A DNA stretch of 43,812 nt from Porticoccus sp. (GCA_002707685.1 PANQ01000035.1:11005-54816); one strand, 5' to 3'; shown: positions 1 to 13,195, counted from the stretch's first letter. Notes: generated from the letters alone by a model not told the origin. Made by a program: numbers and translations.

Positions 1-1968
1 AAGCATGCCGGCGGTGTTGTGATCGCGCCAACCACCCTGACAGATTTCGCGCCTCTGTATTGCGATGAAAACGGCGAGGGGTTGGTAACCCAGTTTGACA
101 AGGATGATGTGGAGAAAGCGGGTCTGGTGAAATTTGACTTTCTCGGTTTGCGAACACTGACCATTATTGACGGGGCCATTAAAATGGTCAATCAACGTCT
201 GGCGAAGGTCGGTACCCCCCCCATTGCGATTGACGCCATTCCGCTGGATGACGCGGCAACCTATGGATTGATGCGCCGTGCGGAAACGACCGCGGTGTTT
301 CAGCTTGAATCCCGGGGAATGAAAGATCTGATCAAGCGGGTGGAGCCTAACTGTTTTGAGGATGTTGTCGCGTTGGTAGCGTTGTTCAGGCCCGGTCCAC
401 TGCAGTCCGGTATGGTGGATGATTTCATCAATCGCAAGCACGGTCGCGCTCAGGTGGCCTACCCGGATGCAAAATTTCAGCATGAGTCGCTGAAGCCGGT
501 ACTGGGCCCGACTTATGGTGTGATTGTCTACCAGGAACAGGTCATGCAGATCGCTCAGGTACTGGCTGGATACACGCTGGGTGGTGCTGATATGTTGCGC
601 CGCGCTATGGGTAAGAAAAAACCCGAAGAAATGGCCAAGCAGCGCAGTATTTTCGAAGAGGGTGCTCGCCAACAGGGGATAGATCCCGAGCTTGCAGTGA
701 GGATTTTTGACCTTGTTGAAAAGTTTGCCGGCTACGGTTTTAACAAATCTCACTCCGCCGCTTATGCTTTGCTGGCCTACCAGACGGCGTGGCTGAAAGC
801 CCATTATCCTGCAGAATTTATGGCGGCCGTGTTGTCAGCCGATATGCAGAATACCGACAAAGTGGTGACCTTGATTGATGAATGTCGGGCGATGGATCTC
901 GTTGTGTTACCACCGGATGTCAATCGCGGCCGATTTGCCTTTACTGTCTCTGATGACAATGAAGTGATCTACGGGCTCGGTGCCATCAAGGGGCTTGGTG
1001 AGGGGCCAGTCAACAGCATTATAGCTGCGCGGGAGGAGGGCGGCCCGTTCAGCGACCTGTTTGATTTCTGTGCCCGCGTTGATGGCCACAAGCTCAATAA
1101 GCGAGCCCTGGAGGCTTTGATACGGTGCGGGGCTCTGGACGCTATCGGACCAACGGGAGAGATCGGCTATCGCCGGGCAGTGATGCTGGCAGCCAGTGAA
1201 GAAGCTGTGAAAATGGCTGAGCAAAATTCCCGTAATACCGATTCTGGCATGACAGACCTATTCGGTGACACACCCCGGGAAAGTGCCCCGGAAATTGGCT
1301 ATCAGAGCTTTCAGCAGCAGCGGGGGCTGAGTGCCAAGGAGCGCCTGCGGAGTGAGAAAGAAACGCTGGGACTCTATCTTACCGGGCACCCGGTTGATGA
1401 ATACCTGGAAGAGTTGAAGCATTTTGTGCACAGCCGTATAGCCGATCTTAAACCAGATAAGAAGAGCCAATTGGTGGCCGGTCTGGTGGTCGGTATGCGT
1501 GTCATTAAAACCCGACGGGGAGACAACATGGCTGTGATTACACTGGATGATCGCAGTGGGCGTATTGAGGTGGCCATCTTCGCTGATGCCTACAAGGCCC
1601 ATCGCGATAAAATTGAGAAGGATGCTTTGTTGGTAGTCGAAGGTCAGGTCGCTGAAGACGACTACACCGGTGGCCTGAAAATGCGGGCTGATCATGTCAG
1701 AAACCTTTTCGAAGCCCGGGTCAATTACCTCAAAGCCATTTCCCTGGATATCAATCAGGAGAAACTTGGCAGCACCTGTCTCGATCAGCTGGCCGACATT
1801 ATGTTGCCGTTCAGTGATGGAAACTGCCCGGTGAGAATCAACTATCAATCGAGTACCGCCTCGGGAGAAATTATGCTGGGGGAGCACTGGGCGGTATCGC
1901 CGGAGGACGATTTGTTGCACAAATTAAGGGAATTGTTGGGTAACAATGGCATTCATCTTCGATTCTAG
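1..1968 (+). CDS. dnaE: DNA polymerase III alpha subunit, 3' part (5' end outside window)
   Basis: This is the replicative polymerase subunit. The reading frame is open from base 1, so the window holds the last ~655 residues of a protein of about 1160; the PHP domain and first part of the palm are missing. The fragment opens in the conserved KHAGGVVIAP stretch. KFDFLGL near fragment residue 44-50 carries the Asp matching the third catalytic aspartate of the family. Helix-hairpin-helix-like sequence (GLGAIKGLGEGP) lies around residue 325. A clamp-binding-like MTDLF is near residue 416, with Met where the consensus has Gln. An OB fold (LVAGLVVGMRVIKTRRG...) follows around 485-560. accA starts 88 bases downstream, the usual dnaE-accA order. 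A GTG at 19 would be a false start. Confidence 0.97.
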   Translation, partial: KHAGGVVIAPTTLTDFAPLYCDENGEGLVTQFDKDDVEKAGLVKFDFLGLRTLTIIDGAIKMVNQRLAKVGTPPIAIDAIPLDDAATYGLMRRAETTAVFQLESRGMKDLIKRVEPNCFEDVVALVALFRPGPLQSGMVDDFINRKHGRAQVAYPDAKFQHESLKPVLGPTYGVIVYQEQVMQIAQVLAGYTLGGADMLRRAMGKKKPEEMAKQRSIFEEGARQQGIDPELAVRIFDLVEKFAGYGFNKSHSAAYALLAYQTAWLKAHYPAEFMAAVLSADMQNTDKVVTLIDECRAMDLVVLPPDVNRGRFAFTVSDDNEVIYGLGAIKGLGEGPVNSIIAAREEGGPFSDLFDFCARVDGHKLNKRALEALIRCGALDAIGPTGEIGYRRAVMLAASEEAVKMAEQNSRNTDSGMTDLFGDTPRESAPEIGYQSFQQQRGLSAKERLRSEKETLGLYLTGHPVDEYLEELKHFVHSRIADLKPDKKSQLVAGLVVGMRVIKTRRGDNMAVITLDDRSGRIEVAIFADAYKAHRDKIEKDALLVVEGQVAEDDYTGGLKMRADHVRNLFEARVNYLKAISLDINQEKLGSTCLDQLADIMLPFSDGNCPVRINYQSSTASGEIMLGEHWAVSPEDDLLHKLRELLGNNGIHLRF

Positions 1969-2056
1969 CCGGGTATGCATAACTTCCCGCTGCCATTACA
2001 ATTGCCTTATGTCTGCCCTGAGATGGCTGTAATCCAATTCCACGGACAAAAAATCT

Positions 2057-3007
2057 ATGAATCTCAATTACCTCGATTTTGAGCAACCCATTGCAGAACT
2101 TGAAGCAAAGATTGAAGAGTTGCAGCTGGTTGGCAATGACAACGAGCTGAATATTACCGACGAGGTAGCCAAACTCCGTGACAAAAGCCGGCGGTTGACA
2201 GAGAAGATCTATTCCGACCTGTCGGCCTGGCAGATTGTACAGGTGGCTCGTCATCCCCAGCGCCCGTATACCCTGGACTACATCAGTCGGATTTTTACGG
2301 AGTTTGAGGAGTTGCATGGTGATCGGCACTTTGGCGATGACAGAGCCATTGTCGGGGGGGTTGCCCGCCTCGACGGCAAACCGGTAATGGTTATTGGCGA
2401 GGAGAAGGGTCGCGGTGTGACAGAGAAAGTCTATCGCAATTTCGGAATGCCAAAACCGGAAGGTTATCGCAAGGCATTGCGCCTGATGGAAATGGCTGAA
2501 CGCTTTAAAATGCCTGTGCTGACATTGATTGACACGCCGGGGGCATACCCCGGTATAGACTCTGAAGAACGCGGTATCAGTGAGGCGATCGCTCAAAACC
2601 TTGCAGTAATGTCACGCCTTAAAACACCGATTATCTGCACGGTTATCGGTGAAGGCAGCTCTGGTGGTGCGTTGGCGATTGGTGTTGGCGATTACCTGAA
2701 CATGCTGCAATACGCTACATATTTTGTGATCTCGCCCGAGGGGTGTGCCAATATTATTTGGAAAACGTCTGCCAAGGCCCCGGATGCCGCTGAAGCGATG
2801 GGTGTAACATCCTCTGTGTTGCAGGAATTGGGCATCATTGATGAAACCATCCCAGAGCCAATGGGTGGCGCGCATCGGGATATTGAGGCCATGGCCAATA
2901 CGCTCAGGGAGCGGTTATCCCAGCAAGTTGATCAACTATTGGAGACCCCAATAGATGCTCTTCTGGAAAAACGCTACGAGAGGCTGATGAGTTACGGGAA
3001 CTCCTGA
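2057..3007 (+). CDS. accA: Acetyl-CoA carboxylase carboxyltransferase subunit alpha
   Basis: AccA pairs with AccD to transfer the carboxyl group from biotin-BCCP to acetyl-CoA, the first committed step of fatty acid synthesis. The 316-residue product is close to the 319 of E. coli AccA. Residues 1-60 are the helical N-terminal region ([17 protein letters not shown]). The crotonase-fold core follows with [25 protein letters not shown] sequence, the [10 protein letters not shown] segment, and [15 protein letters not shown], which forms the oxyanion-binding region in this family. It sits behind dnaE, its usual partner; cotranscription is likely but no terminator or promoter was identified in the 88-base gap. 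The next gene is on the opposite strand. Confidence 0.97.
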   Translation: MNLNYLDFEQPIAELEAKIEELQLVGNDNELNITDEVAKLRDKSRRLTEKIYSDLSAWQIVQVARHPQRPYTLDYISRIFTEFEELHGDRHFGDDRAIVGGVARLDGKPVMVIGEEKGRGVTEKVYRNFGMPKPEGYRKALRLMEMAERFKMPVLTLIDTPGAYPGIDSEERGISEAIAQNLAVMSRLKTPIICTVIGEGSSGGALAIGVGDYLNMLQYATYFVISPEGCANIIWKTSAKAPDAAEAMGVTSSVLQELGIIDETIPEPMGGAHRDIEAMANTLRERLSQQVDQLLETPIDALLEKRYERLMSYGNS

Positions 3008-3076
3008 AAATATTATTCGCTATACAATGCATTATATCGGGCAACTTTCTCTTGGTGGATTCGAGCGTTGTATCGC

Positions 3077-4417
3077 TTATTTGTGGTGGGCGGAGAGTAC
3101 AACCAGTGTGCCAACCCTTTGCCCTCTCAATTCTATCGGAAGGCGTAACTGTTCGAGGAGCCAGGAAGGTGTATGGGCGGGGGCATCCGGCATCTCGAGA
3201 TCCAGTGCAGGCAATCTGCATTGAGGCGTGAGAACCAGGTCTGCTCCGAGTATTTTTAGCGTGGTATGTGCCTGGTTGTTAGCTTTTACCAGCCGACCCC
3301 GGCGATCAAAGGCCAGTAACCCTTCAGTTTTCCAGCCCAAGAACATGGTCTTGGTCGCTTCGATAACGTGGTTGCGGGATTTAAAATACTCCTTCGCCAG
3401 ATTGGACTCAATGAGTCGCGCAGCCATAATGGCAAAATCCAGGGCATTGCTCTGATAGCTGTCCGTCAGTCCGGATAAGTCGACTGCTCCCAACACCCGG
3501 CCATCGTGTGGATCCCTGATAACATCTGCGGAGCAGGTCCAGTGCTTGATACCTGCACAGAAGTGTTCTGCACCATACAGCTGAACAGGTTCGGCCGCCG
3601 CCAATGCCGTGCCGATCGCATTGGTCCCCGCCGTTTTTTCATCCCAGACCCCACCCTGAATCAAGTTGATGTCGCTGGCATGACTCAGCACATTGTCATC
3701 CGCATGAATATCGAGAATGAGTCCCTCTGAATCGGCCAGAAGGATAAGGCTGTTCGAGCGAAACAGCACTTCCGAAGCACGTTTCATGATAGGTTGGGCA
3801 GCACGCATGAGATCTGTCTGTAGAAAACGACGATATTCAAGCAGACTGTTATCGCCAATCAAGGGTGCATGTTGTAACTCCGGATCAATATGTGATTGTT
3901 GGCAACGGCGCCAGGAATCCTCGACCACCGGCCTGATAAAATCACTGGGATAAGATTGGTCGACGACAAATTTTTCCCAGACCGACAACAGTTGATTGTG
4001 CTGTTCCGGGTTGCTCAGCATCTGTGTGCGATCACGCATTTGTGCAGTGGCCAAGGCGGCCTGCTCTCGGGTATAAAAACGATTATTCTGGACGAAGCCG
4101 GAAATTACACCGCGTTTCACTGAGTTGACCTTGCCATTTTTCTGGCGGGAAACAATCAGTTCGGCGGGCAGGCCATCCAGAACATGCATGGGTGCCTCGC
4201 TGCCGTTGGGAAATTTTGAAGGGTGAACCGTGGCAGTTTCCATATCGTAAAACGCCGGTTTGAAACCCCAGGCCTGGCTTTCTTCGCTGATGCCCCCGGT
4301 GCCGCGGAATGCATCATTTTCATCCCGCAGTGCTTCGACTGTTAGTTCGCCTTTGTAGAGTTTCCGCCCTTTTTTTGAGGGCTTGCTCTCTTCTTTTTGT
4401 GAATAATTGGCAGACAT
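3077..4417 (-). CDS. AcoR-like GAF/PAS sensory protein lacking AAA+ and HTH domains
   Basis: 446 residues. Residues 1-105 form a basic, compact N-terminal region (WGFKPAFYDMETATVHPS, HVLDGLPAEL, RFYTREQAALA) that I cannot assign to a named family. From about 130 on it resembles the sensory half of AcoR/DhaR-type sigma-54 activators: SWRRCQQSHIDP, a GAF domain with GGVWDEKTAGTNAIGTAL and HWTCSADVIRDPHDGRVLGAVDLSG, then a PAS-like segment (GLLAFDRRGRLVKANNQAH). Family members normally continue into a sigma-54-interacting AAA+ domain and a Fis-type HTH. Here translation stops at VLSAHHK, and only 69 bases separate the stop from accA, so no room exists for those domains. GAGG lies 9 bases before the ATG. 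It may be a ligand-sensing adaptor or partner protein; function unknown. Confidence 0.75.
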   Translation of the reverse strand: MSANYSQKEESKPSKKGRKLYKGELTVEALRDENDAFRGTGGISEESQAWGFKPAFYDMETATVHPSKFPNGSEAPMHVLDGLPAELIVSRQKNGKVNSVKRGVISGFVQNNRFYTREQAALATAQMRDRTQMLSNPEQHNQLLSVWEKFVVDQSYPSDFIRPVVEDSWRRCQQSHIDPELQHAPLIGDNSLLEYRRFLQTDLMRAAQPIMKRASEVLFRSNSLILLADSEGLILDIHADDNVLSHASDINLIQGGVWDEKTAGTNAIGTALAAAEPVQLYGAEHFCAGIKHWTCSADVIRDPHDGRVLGAVDLSGLTDSYQSNALDFAIMAARLIESNLAKEYFKSRNHVIEATKTMFLGWKTEGLLAFDRRGRLVKANNQAHTTLKILGADLVLTPQCRLPALDLEMPDAPAHTPSWLLEQLRLPIELRGQRVGTLVVLSAHHK

Positions 4418-4620
4418 GGGGAAATACCTCTAGCCCAACGTAAACCATATAAAAATTTACGTCTCTGTAAAAGTATAGACTAGCAAGCTCGCTTATCGTT
4501 GACAGCGTTCATTTGCCAGACAGGATTGTGGCGAAATTGCCAGTGGTACCATATCCGGTAGCCTTGCCTTGGCTGACGCTAGCCATTAACGTGGGGAACT
4601 GACTTCCACAGATATCAACC

Positions 4621-5952
4621 ATGACCTATACCCCAGACCTCCTTGTTCCCTATTTGCCCAGGCTGCGCGGGGCCAGCCATTGCTATGTAGGTTATAGCGG
4701 TGGTCTCGATTCTCATGTTCTACTCGTGTCGCTCGTCAGGCTTTTGGGGGAAAATGCGGTCAGTGCCATTCATGTCAATCATCAGTTATCGGCAAATGCG
4801 GAAAGCTGGGAACAGCATTGTCAGAAGGTTTGTGACGGGCTCGGAGTGACCTTAAGCATCGAGCAGGCTTCTGTCATTGTGAGCGGTCAGGGTGTTGAGG
4901 AGGCAGCCCGAACTGCCCGCTATAGGGCTTTTGAAAAACTTCTCCCACAGGATTCCCTGTTGCTGCTGGGTCACCATGCCGATGACCAGGTTGAAACAGT
5001 GCTCTATCGGCTGCTGCGAGGCAGTGGGCCCAGAGGTCTGGCCGGAATGCCTGCCTCGCGCCACTTGGGTAATGCAGAGTTATTGAGACCACTGTTACCT
5101 TTTTCCCGATCGGACCTGGAGCAATATGCCCTTACTGAAGGATTGGTCTGGATAGAAGATGAGAGCAATGAAGATGTGTCCTTTGACCGCAACTTTCTGC
5201 GCCACAAAGTGATCCCGGCTCTGGCTGAGCACTGGCCGGATTATGCCACAAGGGTCGCCCACAGCGCCCGATTGTGCCGTGAGAGTGATCAGTTATCCGA
5301 TATGCTGGCAGCACAGGATTTGATAGCCGTCTATGAACACAGCGAGCGGTTGGGGTGGAGTATCAGTCTCGAGGCATTGATGTCTTTTGATGAGTTGCGC
5401 CAGGCAAACCTGTTGCGACACTGGGCGAGCCGACATGATCTGGCACAGCCGGGTCATAAAATCATTGATGCTGTACTTCACGAGTTGTTGCCTGCAAAAG
5501 CTGATGCCGAACCGCTGGTAAGCTGGGCGGGCATTCAGTTGCGCCGGTACCAGCGCCGTCTTTTTTTGCTGCCCGGGGACCCCGATATCCCTGACCATTT
5601 ACCAGTCTCGCTTCAATGGGATGGCAGGGGCACGTTGGACTTGCCAGATAAGAGCACATTGAGTTTTCGCCTGGAGCAGGGACGTGGAATCAGGTTGACG
5701 GCAGATATTGATAACTTTGAAGTGCGTTTTCGCAATGGTAGTGAACGCTGCAAGCCGGTCGGGCGCGGCGCATCCAATACACTCAAGAAGTTGTTTCAGG
5801 AGTATGGTCTGGAGCCCTGGTTGCGTGGCCGGGTACCCCTGCTCTATCGCGATGATGTATTAGTGGCAGTTGGAGATTTGTGGGTTTGCGAGGGCTTTCA
5901 GGTGTCCCCGGATGAGCGGGGTTGCTCGGTGCAGTGGGACTTCAGATCGTAA
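4621..5952 (+). CDS. tilS: tRNA(Ile)-lysidine synthetase
   Basis: TilS attaches lysine to C34 of the tRNA-Ile CAU anticodon using ATP, changing its decoding from AUG to AUA. The 443-residue product has the PP-loop ATP-binding motif SGGLDS at residues 26-31, the HHADDQVETVLYRLLRGSG segment after residue 115, and the C-terminal substrate-binding part with RNGSERCKPVGRGASNTLKKL-like sequence around 370-395 (quoted in pieces: NGSERCKP, then TLKKLFQEYG). The length matches the long E. coli-type enzyme. The ATG at 4621 has no strong ribosome site in front of it. It is divergent from the GAF gene and separated by 203 bases with no other gene. Confidence 0.95.
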   Translation: MTYTPDLLVPYLPRLRGASHCYVGYSGGLDSHVLLVSLVRLLGENAVSAIHVNHQLSANAESWEQHCQKVCDGLGVTLSIEQASVIVSGQGVEEAARTARYRAFEKLLPQDSLLLLGHHADDQVETVLYRLLRGSGPRGLAGMPASRHLGNAELLRPLLPFSRSDLEQYALTEGLVWIEDESNEDVSFDRNFLRHKVIPALAEHWPDYATRVAHSARLCRESDQLSDMLAAQDLIAVYEHSERLGWSISLEALMSFDELRQANLLRHWASRHDLAQPGHKIIDAVLHELLPAKADAEPLVSWAGIQLRRYQRRLFLLPGDPDIPDHLPVSLQWDGRGTLDLPDKSTLSFRLEQGRGIRLTADIDNFEVRFRNGSERCKPVGRGASNTLKKLFQEYGLEPWLRGRVPLLYRDDVLVAVGDLWVCEGFQVSPDERGCSVQWDFRS

Positions 5953-6136
5953 TATTTCATTGAGCGGTTCAAGGGTTTCTGGTAGTCTGATTCCCCATCT
6001 CGAAACCGGTGGGCGTCACTCTGAATCATCTCCTGATTGAATAAAAAATCGCTCTATTTTTCATAAGCATACCTGTTCTGCTTGGTATGAGTTCGGCATT
6101 CTTGACGCAGTATCCAAAATGTTCGGAAGGGTCTAA

Positions 6137-8623
<2,487 letters not shown>

Positions 8624-8663
8624 CACCGCCCGGTGTGTTTAATCCCCGTGTCGAACGTGTTGA

Positions 8664-9983
<1,320 letters not shown>

Positions 9984-10000
9984 ATCAGTGGACACTGAGT

Positions 10001-10033
10001 AAAAAAGGGGTGGCCAATGGCTACCCCTTTTTT
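10001..10033 (+). terminator. Intrinsic terminator after eno
   Basis: A run of A is followed by GGGGTGGCC, the loop AAT, then GGCTACCCC and a run of six T. The stem is 9 pairs with one G-T wobble and extends through the A/T flanks, so it should work on both strands. Confidence 0.93.
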
Positions 10034-10348
10034 GTGTCTCCAGCCCGCACTGAGCTTACCAGTTCACTCCCGACATGCTCAGCATTACGCCATTTGTCCC
10101 ACAAATTTAGCGTAGGACAAATCGGTGCTGGTTGGATTGCGTCTGGATGAGGTCGACTCGTCCTAATCTACTGAGCGATCCTTCAGCATGACTGGTTAAT
10201 CTTGAGTTTTGTGTCAGATGGTTTTGCCGGGATAGCCTTTGGAAAAGGCACATACTGGCAACCGGTTGAATAGTTCGGTTGGCCCGCTGTCATTGGGTTG
10301 GGACAGCTTTCCGCTGACGCCGTTTATTTTGTTCTGTAGAATCCCGTC
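10034..10348. other. Gene-free interval eno-ftsB with a two-way inverted repeat
   Basis: No coding region is visible in these 315 bases. At 10092-10122 ATTTGTCC pairs perfectly with GGACAAAT across a 15-base spacer, while the same left arm (ATTTGT, 10092-10097) also pairs perfectly with ACAAAT at 10101-10106 across a 3-base loop. The two structures are mutually exclusive. No T run follows either one. The ftsB promoter presumably lies in this interval, but I could not fix it. Confidence 0.5.
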
Positions 10349-10630
10349 ATGCGCTGGCTCCTAATTGTTCTCACAGGTCTTCTTGCCGTTCTCCAATATC
10401 AATTGTGGTTGGGTGAGGGCGGTTTCTCTAAAAAGTTGATGCTGCAGCGTCAAGTCGAACAACAGCGTCAGGAAAATCAGGGGCTGCAACTGAGAAACAG
10501 TATTTTGGAAAATGAGGTTGCCAACCTGAAAGACGGTTTTGACAGTATTGAAGAGCGAGCCAGAAAAGATCTTGGCATGATTAAAGAAGGTGAAACGTTT
10601 TATATGGTCGTTGAAAAGGAAGATCAGTGA
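10349..10630 (+). CDS. ftsB: Cell division protein FtsB
   Basis: FtsB forms the FtsQLB complex that activates septal peptidoglycan synthesis. The 93-residue protein (E. coli 103) has a single N-terminal membrane helix (MRWLLIVLTGLLAVLQYQLW) with a short cytoplasmic tail, then a coiled coil (LMLQRQVEQQRQENQGLQ, LENEVANLKDG) and the conserved ERARKDLGMIKEGETFYMV end. It lies between eno and ispD, its standard place in gammaproteobacteria. Confidence 0.95.
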   Translation: MRWLLIVLTGLLAVLQYQLWLGEGGFSKKLMLQRQVEQQRQENQGLQLRNSILENEVANLKDGFDSIEERARKDLGMIKEGETFYMVVEKEDQ

Positions 10631-10696
10631 TTCATTATTTTTTTTCTTCCCAATGGTTTTGTCTCCAGCCTATGTTCCTGCTGTCGGGGCAGTAAA

Positions 10697-11422
10697 ATGA
10701 GCGCTAACTGGATTGTAGTGCCAGCGGCAGGGCAGGGTAGACGCTTTGGTGAGATACTCCCAAAACAATACCAGTTGCTGGCGGGCAAAACGGTAATCGA
10801 ACATACTCTTGAACGCCTACTACAGATTGACCAGTCGGTTGTCGTCGTAGCGATTAATCCAGCCGATAGCCAGTGGCGGCGATTGCCCGTCTTTTCGCAC
10901 CCCCGTATCCGCACAGTGCACGGGGGAAAAGAGCGTCCGGATTCCGTTAGGCTGGCCCTCGACTGCCTCCAGCGCGAGGCACACGTGGACGACTGGGTGC
11001 TGGTGCACGATGTGGCAAGACCCTGTATCCGTGTCACGGATATCAACAAGTTGATGGATGCACTCAAAACGCACACTGTTGGTGGAATACTGGCGGTACC
11101 GGTCAGCGACACTGTAAAGCGGGTTGATCAGCAGGCGGGTATAAGTGCGACTGTCAGCCGCGCTGATTTGTGGCTCGCTCAGACACCGCAAATGTTTCGT
11201 TATGGTCTGCTCAGCTGGAGTTTAAACTCGGCTTATCGACAACAATGGCAGCCCACAGATGAGGCGGCTGCGGTTGAGAAACTGGGCCATTCTCCTCTCG
11301 TCGTCGAGGGTAGCCGTGATAACATCAAAATTACCCGGCGCGAAGATCTGGCCATCGCTGAGGCAATTATTAAATTTCAGGGCGAGTCTCCGAGGCAGTC
11401 CGGCGAATTGGAGTTGCCATGA
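10697..11422 (+). CDS. ispD: 2-C-methyl-D-erythritol 4-phosphate cytidylyltransferase
   Basis: IspD couples MEP to CTP, giving CDP-ME, in the non-mevalonate isoprenoid pathway. The 241-residue product (E. coli 236) starts with the nucleotide-binding loop [18 protein letters not shown], then has [22 protein letters not shown] and the substrate segment [11 protein letters not shown], with TQTPQ-like [12 protein letters not shown]. The CTP it uses is the product of pyrG nearby. ispF begins 1 base after the stop codon, so the two are translationally coupled, as in most gammaproteobacteria. Confidence 0.96.
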   Translation: MSANWIVVPAAGQGRRFGEILPKQYQLLAGKTVIEHTLERLLQIDQSVVVVAINPADSQWRRLPVFSHPRIRTVHGGKERPDSVRLALDCLQREAHVDDWVLVHDVARPCIRVTDINKLMDALKTHTVGGILAVPVSDTVKRVDQQAGISATVSRADLWLAQTPQMFRYGLLSWSLNSAYRQQWQPTDEAAAVEKLGHSPLVVEGSRDNIKITRREDLAIAEAIIKFQGESPRQSGELELP

Positions 11423-11423
11423 T

Positions 11424-11918
11424 ATGAGAGTCGGTCAGGGTTATGATGTTCATGCCTTTGGAGTGGGCGATCATATTATTGTAGGTGGTGTGACTATTCC
11501 CTTTGACCATGGACTGATTGCGCATTCAGATGGTGATGTGCTGATTCACGCATTGTGTGATGCACTTCTGGGTGCCTCGGCGCTCGGCGATATCGGGCAG
11601 CACTTCCCCGACTCTGACTCCCGCTATTGCAATGCGGATAGTCGCGGATTACTGCGACAGGTTAAATCACTGGTGGCAGAAAAAGGCTACCGCATGATCA
11701 ATGCTGATATTACCCTGATTGCCCAGGCCCCGAAAATGTCGCCATATCTTGAGGCGATGCTTGTCAATCTGACCCAGGATCTGGATTGTGATCGCGATCA
11801 GTTAAATATCAAGGCCACCACTACAGAGCAACTCGGTTTTGAGGGGCGTGGCGAAGGGATTGGCTGCCAGGCAGTGGTCCTGCTTGACAGTGTTGGCAGA
11901 TCAACCGTCCAGGATTGA
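11424..11918 (+). CDS. ispF: 2-C-methyl-D-erythritol 2,4-cyclodiphosphate synthase
   Basis: IspF cyclises CDP-ME 2-phosphate to MEcPP with release of CMP. The start at 11424 is fixed by homology ([13 protein letters not shown]) and by the TGATATG junction with ispD; a longer frame open from 11259 overlaps ispD and is not used. The 164-residue product has the zinc ligands in DVHAFG and in the [19 protein letters not shown] region, the [12 protein letters not shown] loop, and the C-terminal [17 protein letters not shown]. It works between IspD upstream and IspG at 26110 in the same window. Confidence 0.97.
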   Translation: MRVGQGYDVHAFGVGDHIIVGGVTIPFDHGLIAHSDGDVLIHALCDALLGASALGDIGQHFPDSDSRYCNADSRGLLRQVKSLVAEKGYRMINADITLIAQAPKMSPYLEAMLVNLTQDLDCDRDQLNIKATTTEQLGFEGRGEGIGCQAVVLLDSVGRSTVQD

Positions 11919-12175
11919 TATAGAGCAAGGTGATAGGTAGAAATGACTGGCCGACGGCCAGTATTGAGCTTTATTACCGGACCATCATTTATTACCAGCT
12001 GCTTCAGCAAGAAACCCGGGTCAACGTATTGATGCTGGTAAAACAATTTACCGCGTCGGTGCAAATCCGTTGGCCCGCGCGCTCTTCAGGCATGTTTAAA
12101 CCGTTGCCATTTATCTTTGTGTTGCCGGGAGTGGGCTGTAAACTTGCCGCCACTCCAACCGTGTCCCGAGACAAT
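11919..12175 (+). other. Structured untranslated leader between ispF and truD
   Basis: The 257 bases hold several perfect short inverted repeats: ACTGGCC/GGCCAGT with a 3-base loop at 11946-11962, GGTAAA/TTTACC with an ACAA loop at 12037-12052, CGG/CCG around TGCAAAT at 12057-12069, and GGAGTGG/CCACTCC across 15 bases at 12128-12156. The frame of truD is open from 11930, but homology to TruD begins only at 12176, so I treat this as leader RNA. The first hairpin, 27 bases past ispF and followed by only weak T-rich sequence, could be a poor terminator. Confidence 0.45.
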
Positions 12176-13195
12176 ATGAACAACCGACAGTTTTCCCTCG
12201 AATTCCCTTATGCTATTGCTCCGCCCTCTGCCAGCGCGCTGTTTCGCAGTGTCCCCGAAGATTTTCAAGTGACGGAGCAACTGGGTTTTGACTTGTCGGG
12301 AGAGGGAGAGCATCTCTGCCTTTATGTAGAAAAACGGGGTCAAAACACACGCTGGGTAGCCGGATTACTGGCGAAGTATTTTGGTGTTGATGACATGGCT
12401 GTAGGCCACTGTGGTATGAAAGACCGGCATGCTGTGACCCGGCAGTGGTTCAGTGTACATCTCCCCGGGAAATTACCGGAAAGCCTCGAGCAACCACCGG
12501 TACTGGAAGGTTGTCAGGTACTTGCGCAGCGTCGCCACCCTAAAAAGTTGCGGCGGGGGCAACATGCAGGCAATCAGTTCGTTATCCGGTTGCGCCAAAT
12601 TGACGGGGACGTTTCTGCGCTGGAACATTCCCTGCAGCAAGTCGTGAATGGTGTTCCGAATTATTTTGGCGAACAGCGTTTTGGTTGGGCCGCTGGCAAT
12701 CTTGTCGAAGCCAATCGATTGTTGTCGGTGTGGGGTGATACCCCTTCTAATAAAAAGCAGCACAGTGGCCGCAGAAGACAACGATCTCCCATCGACGGGA
12801 TCTATCTGTCGGCGGCCCGTGCCTACCTGTTTAATTTGGTGCTGGCTGAAAGGGTGAGGTCGGGACATTGGAAGTTGACAATGCCCGGAGAAACTGTCCC
12901 TGAAGGCCCGCTCTGGGGGCGCGGACGGAGTGCAGCGCCTCAATCAGTTCAGTTGCTCGAAGATCAGGTTCTCTCTTCCTGGGCTGATTGGACGAATTCA
13001 CTGGAATACAGTGGACTGCAGCAAGAGCGAAGGTCCTTGCTGTTAATGCCTTCCAATATGCAATACCGATGGCTGAACTGTAATGATCACACTGACCTCG
13101 AGCTGTCATTTGAGCTGCCCTCGGGTTGTTTTGCCACTTCGGTATTGCGAGAGCTGGTGACACTTCGACCGATTTGCGGCAATGGCGCCATTTGA
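12176..13195 (+). CDS. truD: tRNA pseudouridine(13) synthase TruD
   Basis: TruD makes pseudouridine at position 13 of tRNA-Glu. The ATG at 12176 gives 339 residues (E. coli 349) beginning MNNRQFSLEFPYAIAPPSAS; the frame is open further upstream, but that part resembles nothing in the family. Key segments are VPEDFQVTEQLGFDLSGEGEH, GMKDRHAVTRQW, which contains the catalytic Asp, GVPNYFGEQRFG, and the late SAARAYLFNLVLAERV. In related genomes surE separates truD from pcm; here only 44 bases do. Confidence 0.94.
   Translation: MNNRQFSLEFPYAIAPPSASALFRSVPEDFQVTEQLGFDLSGEGEHLCLYVEKRGQNTRWVAGLLAKYFGVDDMAVGHCGMKDRHAVTRQWFSVHLPGKLPESLEQPPVLEGCQVLAQRRHPKKLRRGQHAGNQFVIRLRQIDGDVSALEHSLQQVVNGVPNYFGEQRFGWAAGNLVEANRLLSVWGDTPSNKKQHSGRRRQRSPIDGIYLSAARAYLFNLVLAERVRSGHWKLTMPGETVPEGPLWGRGRSAAPQSVQLLEDQVLSSWADWTNSLEYSGLQQERRSLLLMPSNMQYRWLNCNDHTDLELSFELPSGCFATSVLRELVTLRPICGNGAI

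Noticed and set aside
1258..1920. Long open frame antisense to dnaE (220 codons)
   Set aside because: It is a shadow of the dnaE reading frame with no recognisable protein signature.
4456..4471. TTTAC / GTAAA inverted repeat upstream of the GAF gene as an operator
   Set aside because: The arms are only 5 bp in AT-rich sequence and are likely to occur by chance.
12057..12151. Full cobalamin riboswitch before truD
   Set aside because: Only fragments match. The AGGGAA and AGxCAGGAxACCxGCC boxes are lacking and truD has no link to B12, so only a structured leader is reported.
11930..12175. N-terminal extension of TruD by 82 codons
   Set aside because: The frame is open, but the sequence has no similarity to TruD, is full of hairpins, and homology begins at 12176.
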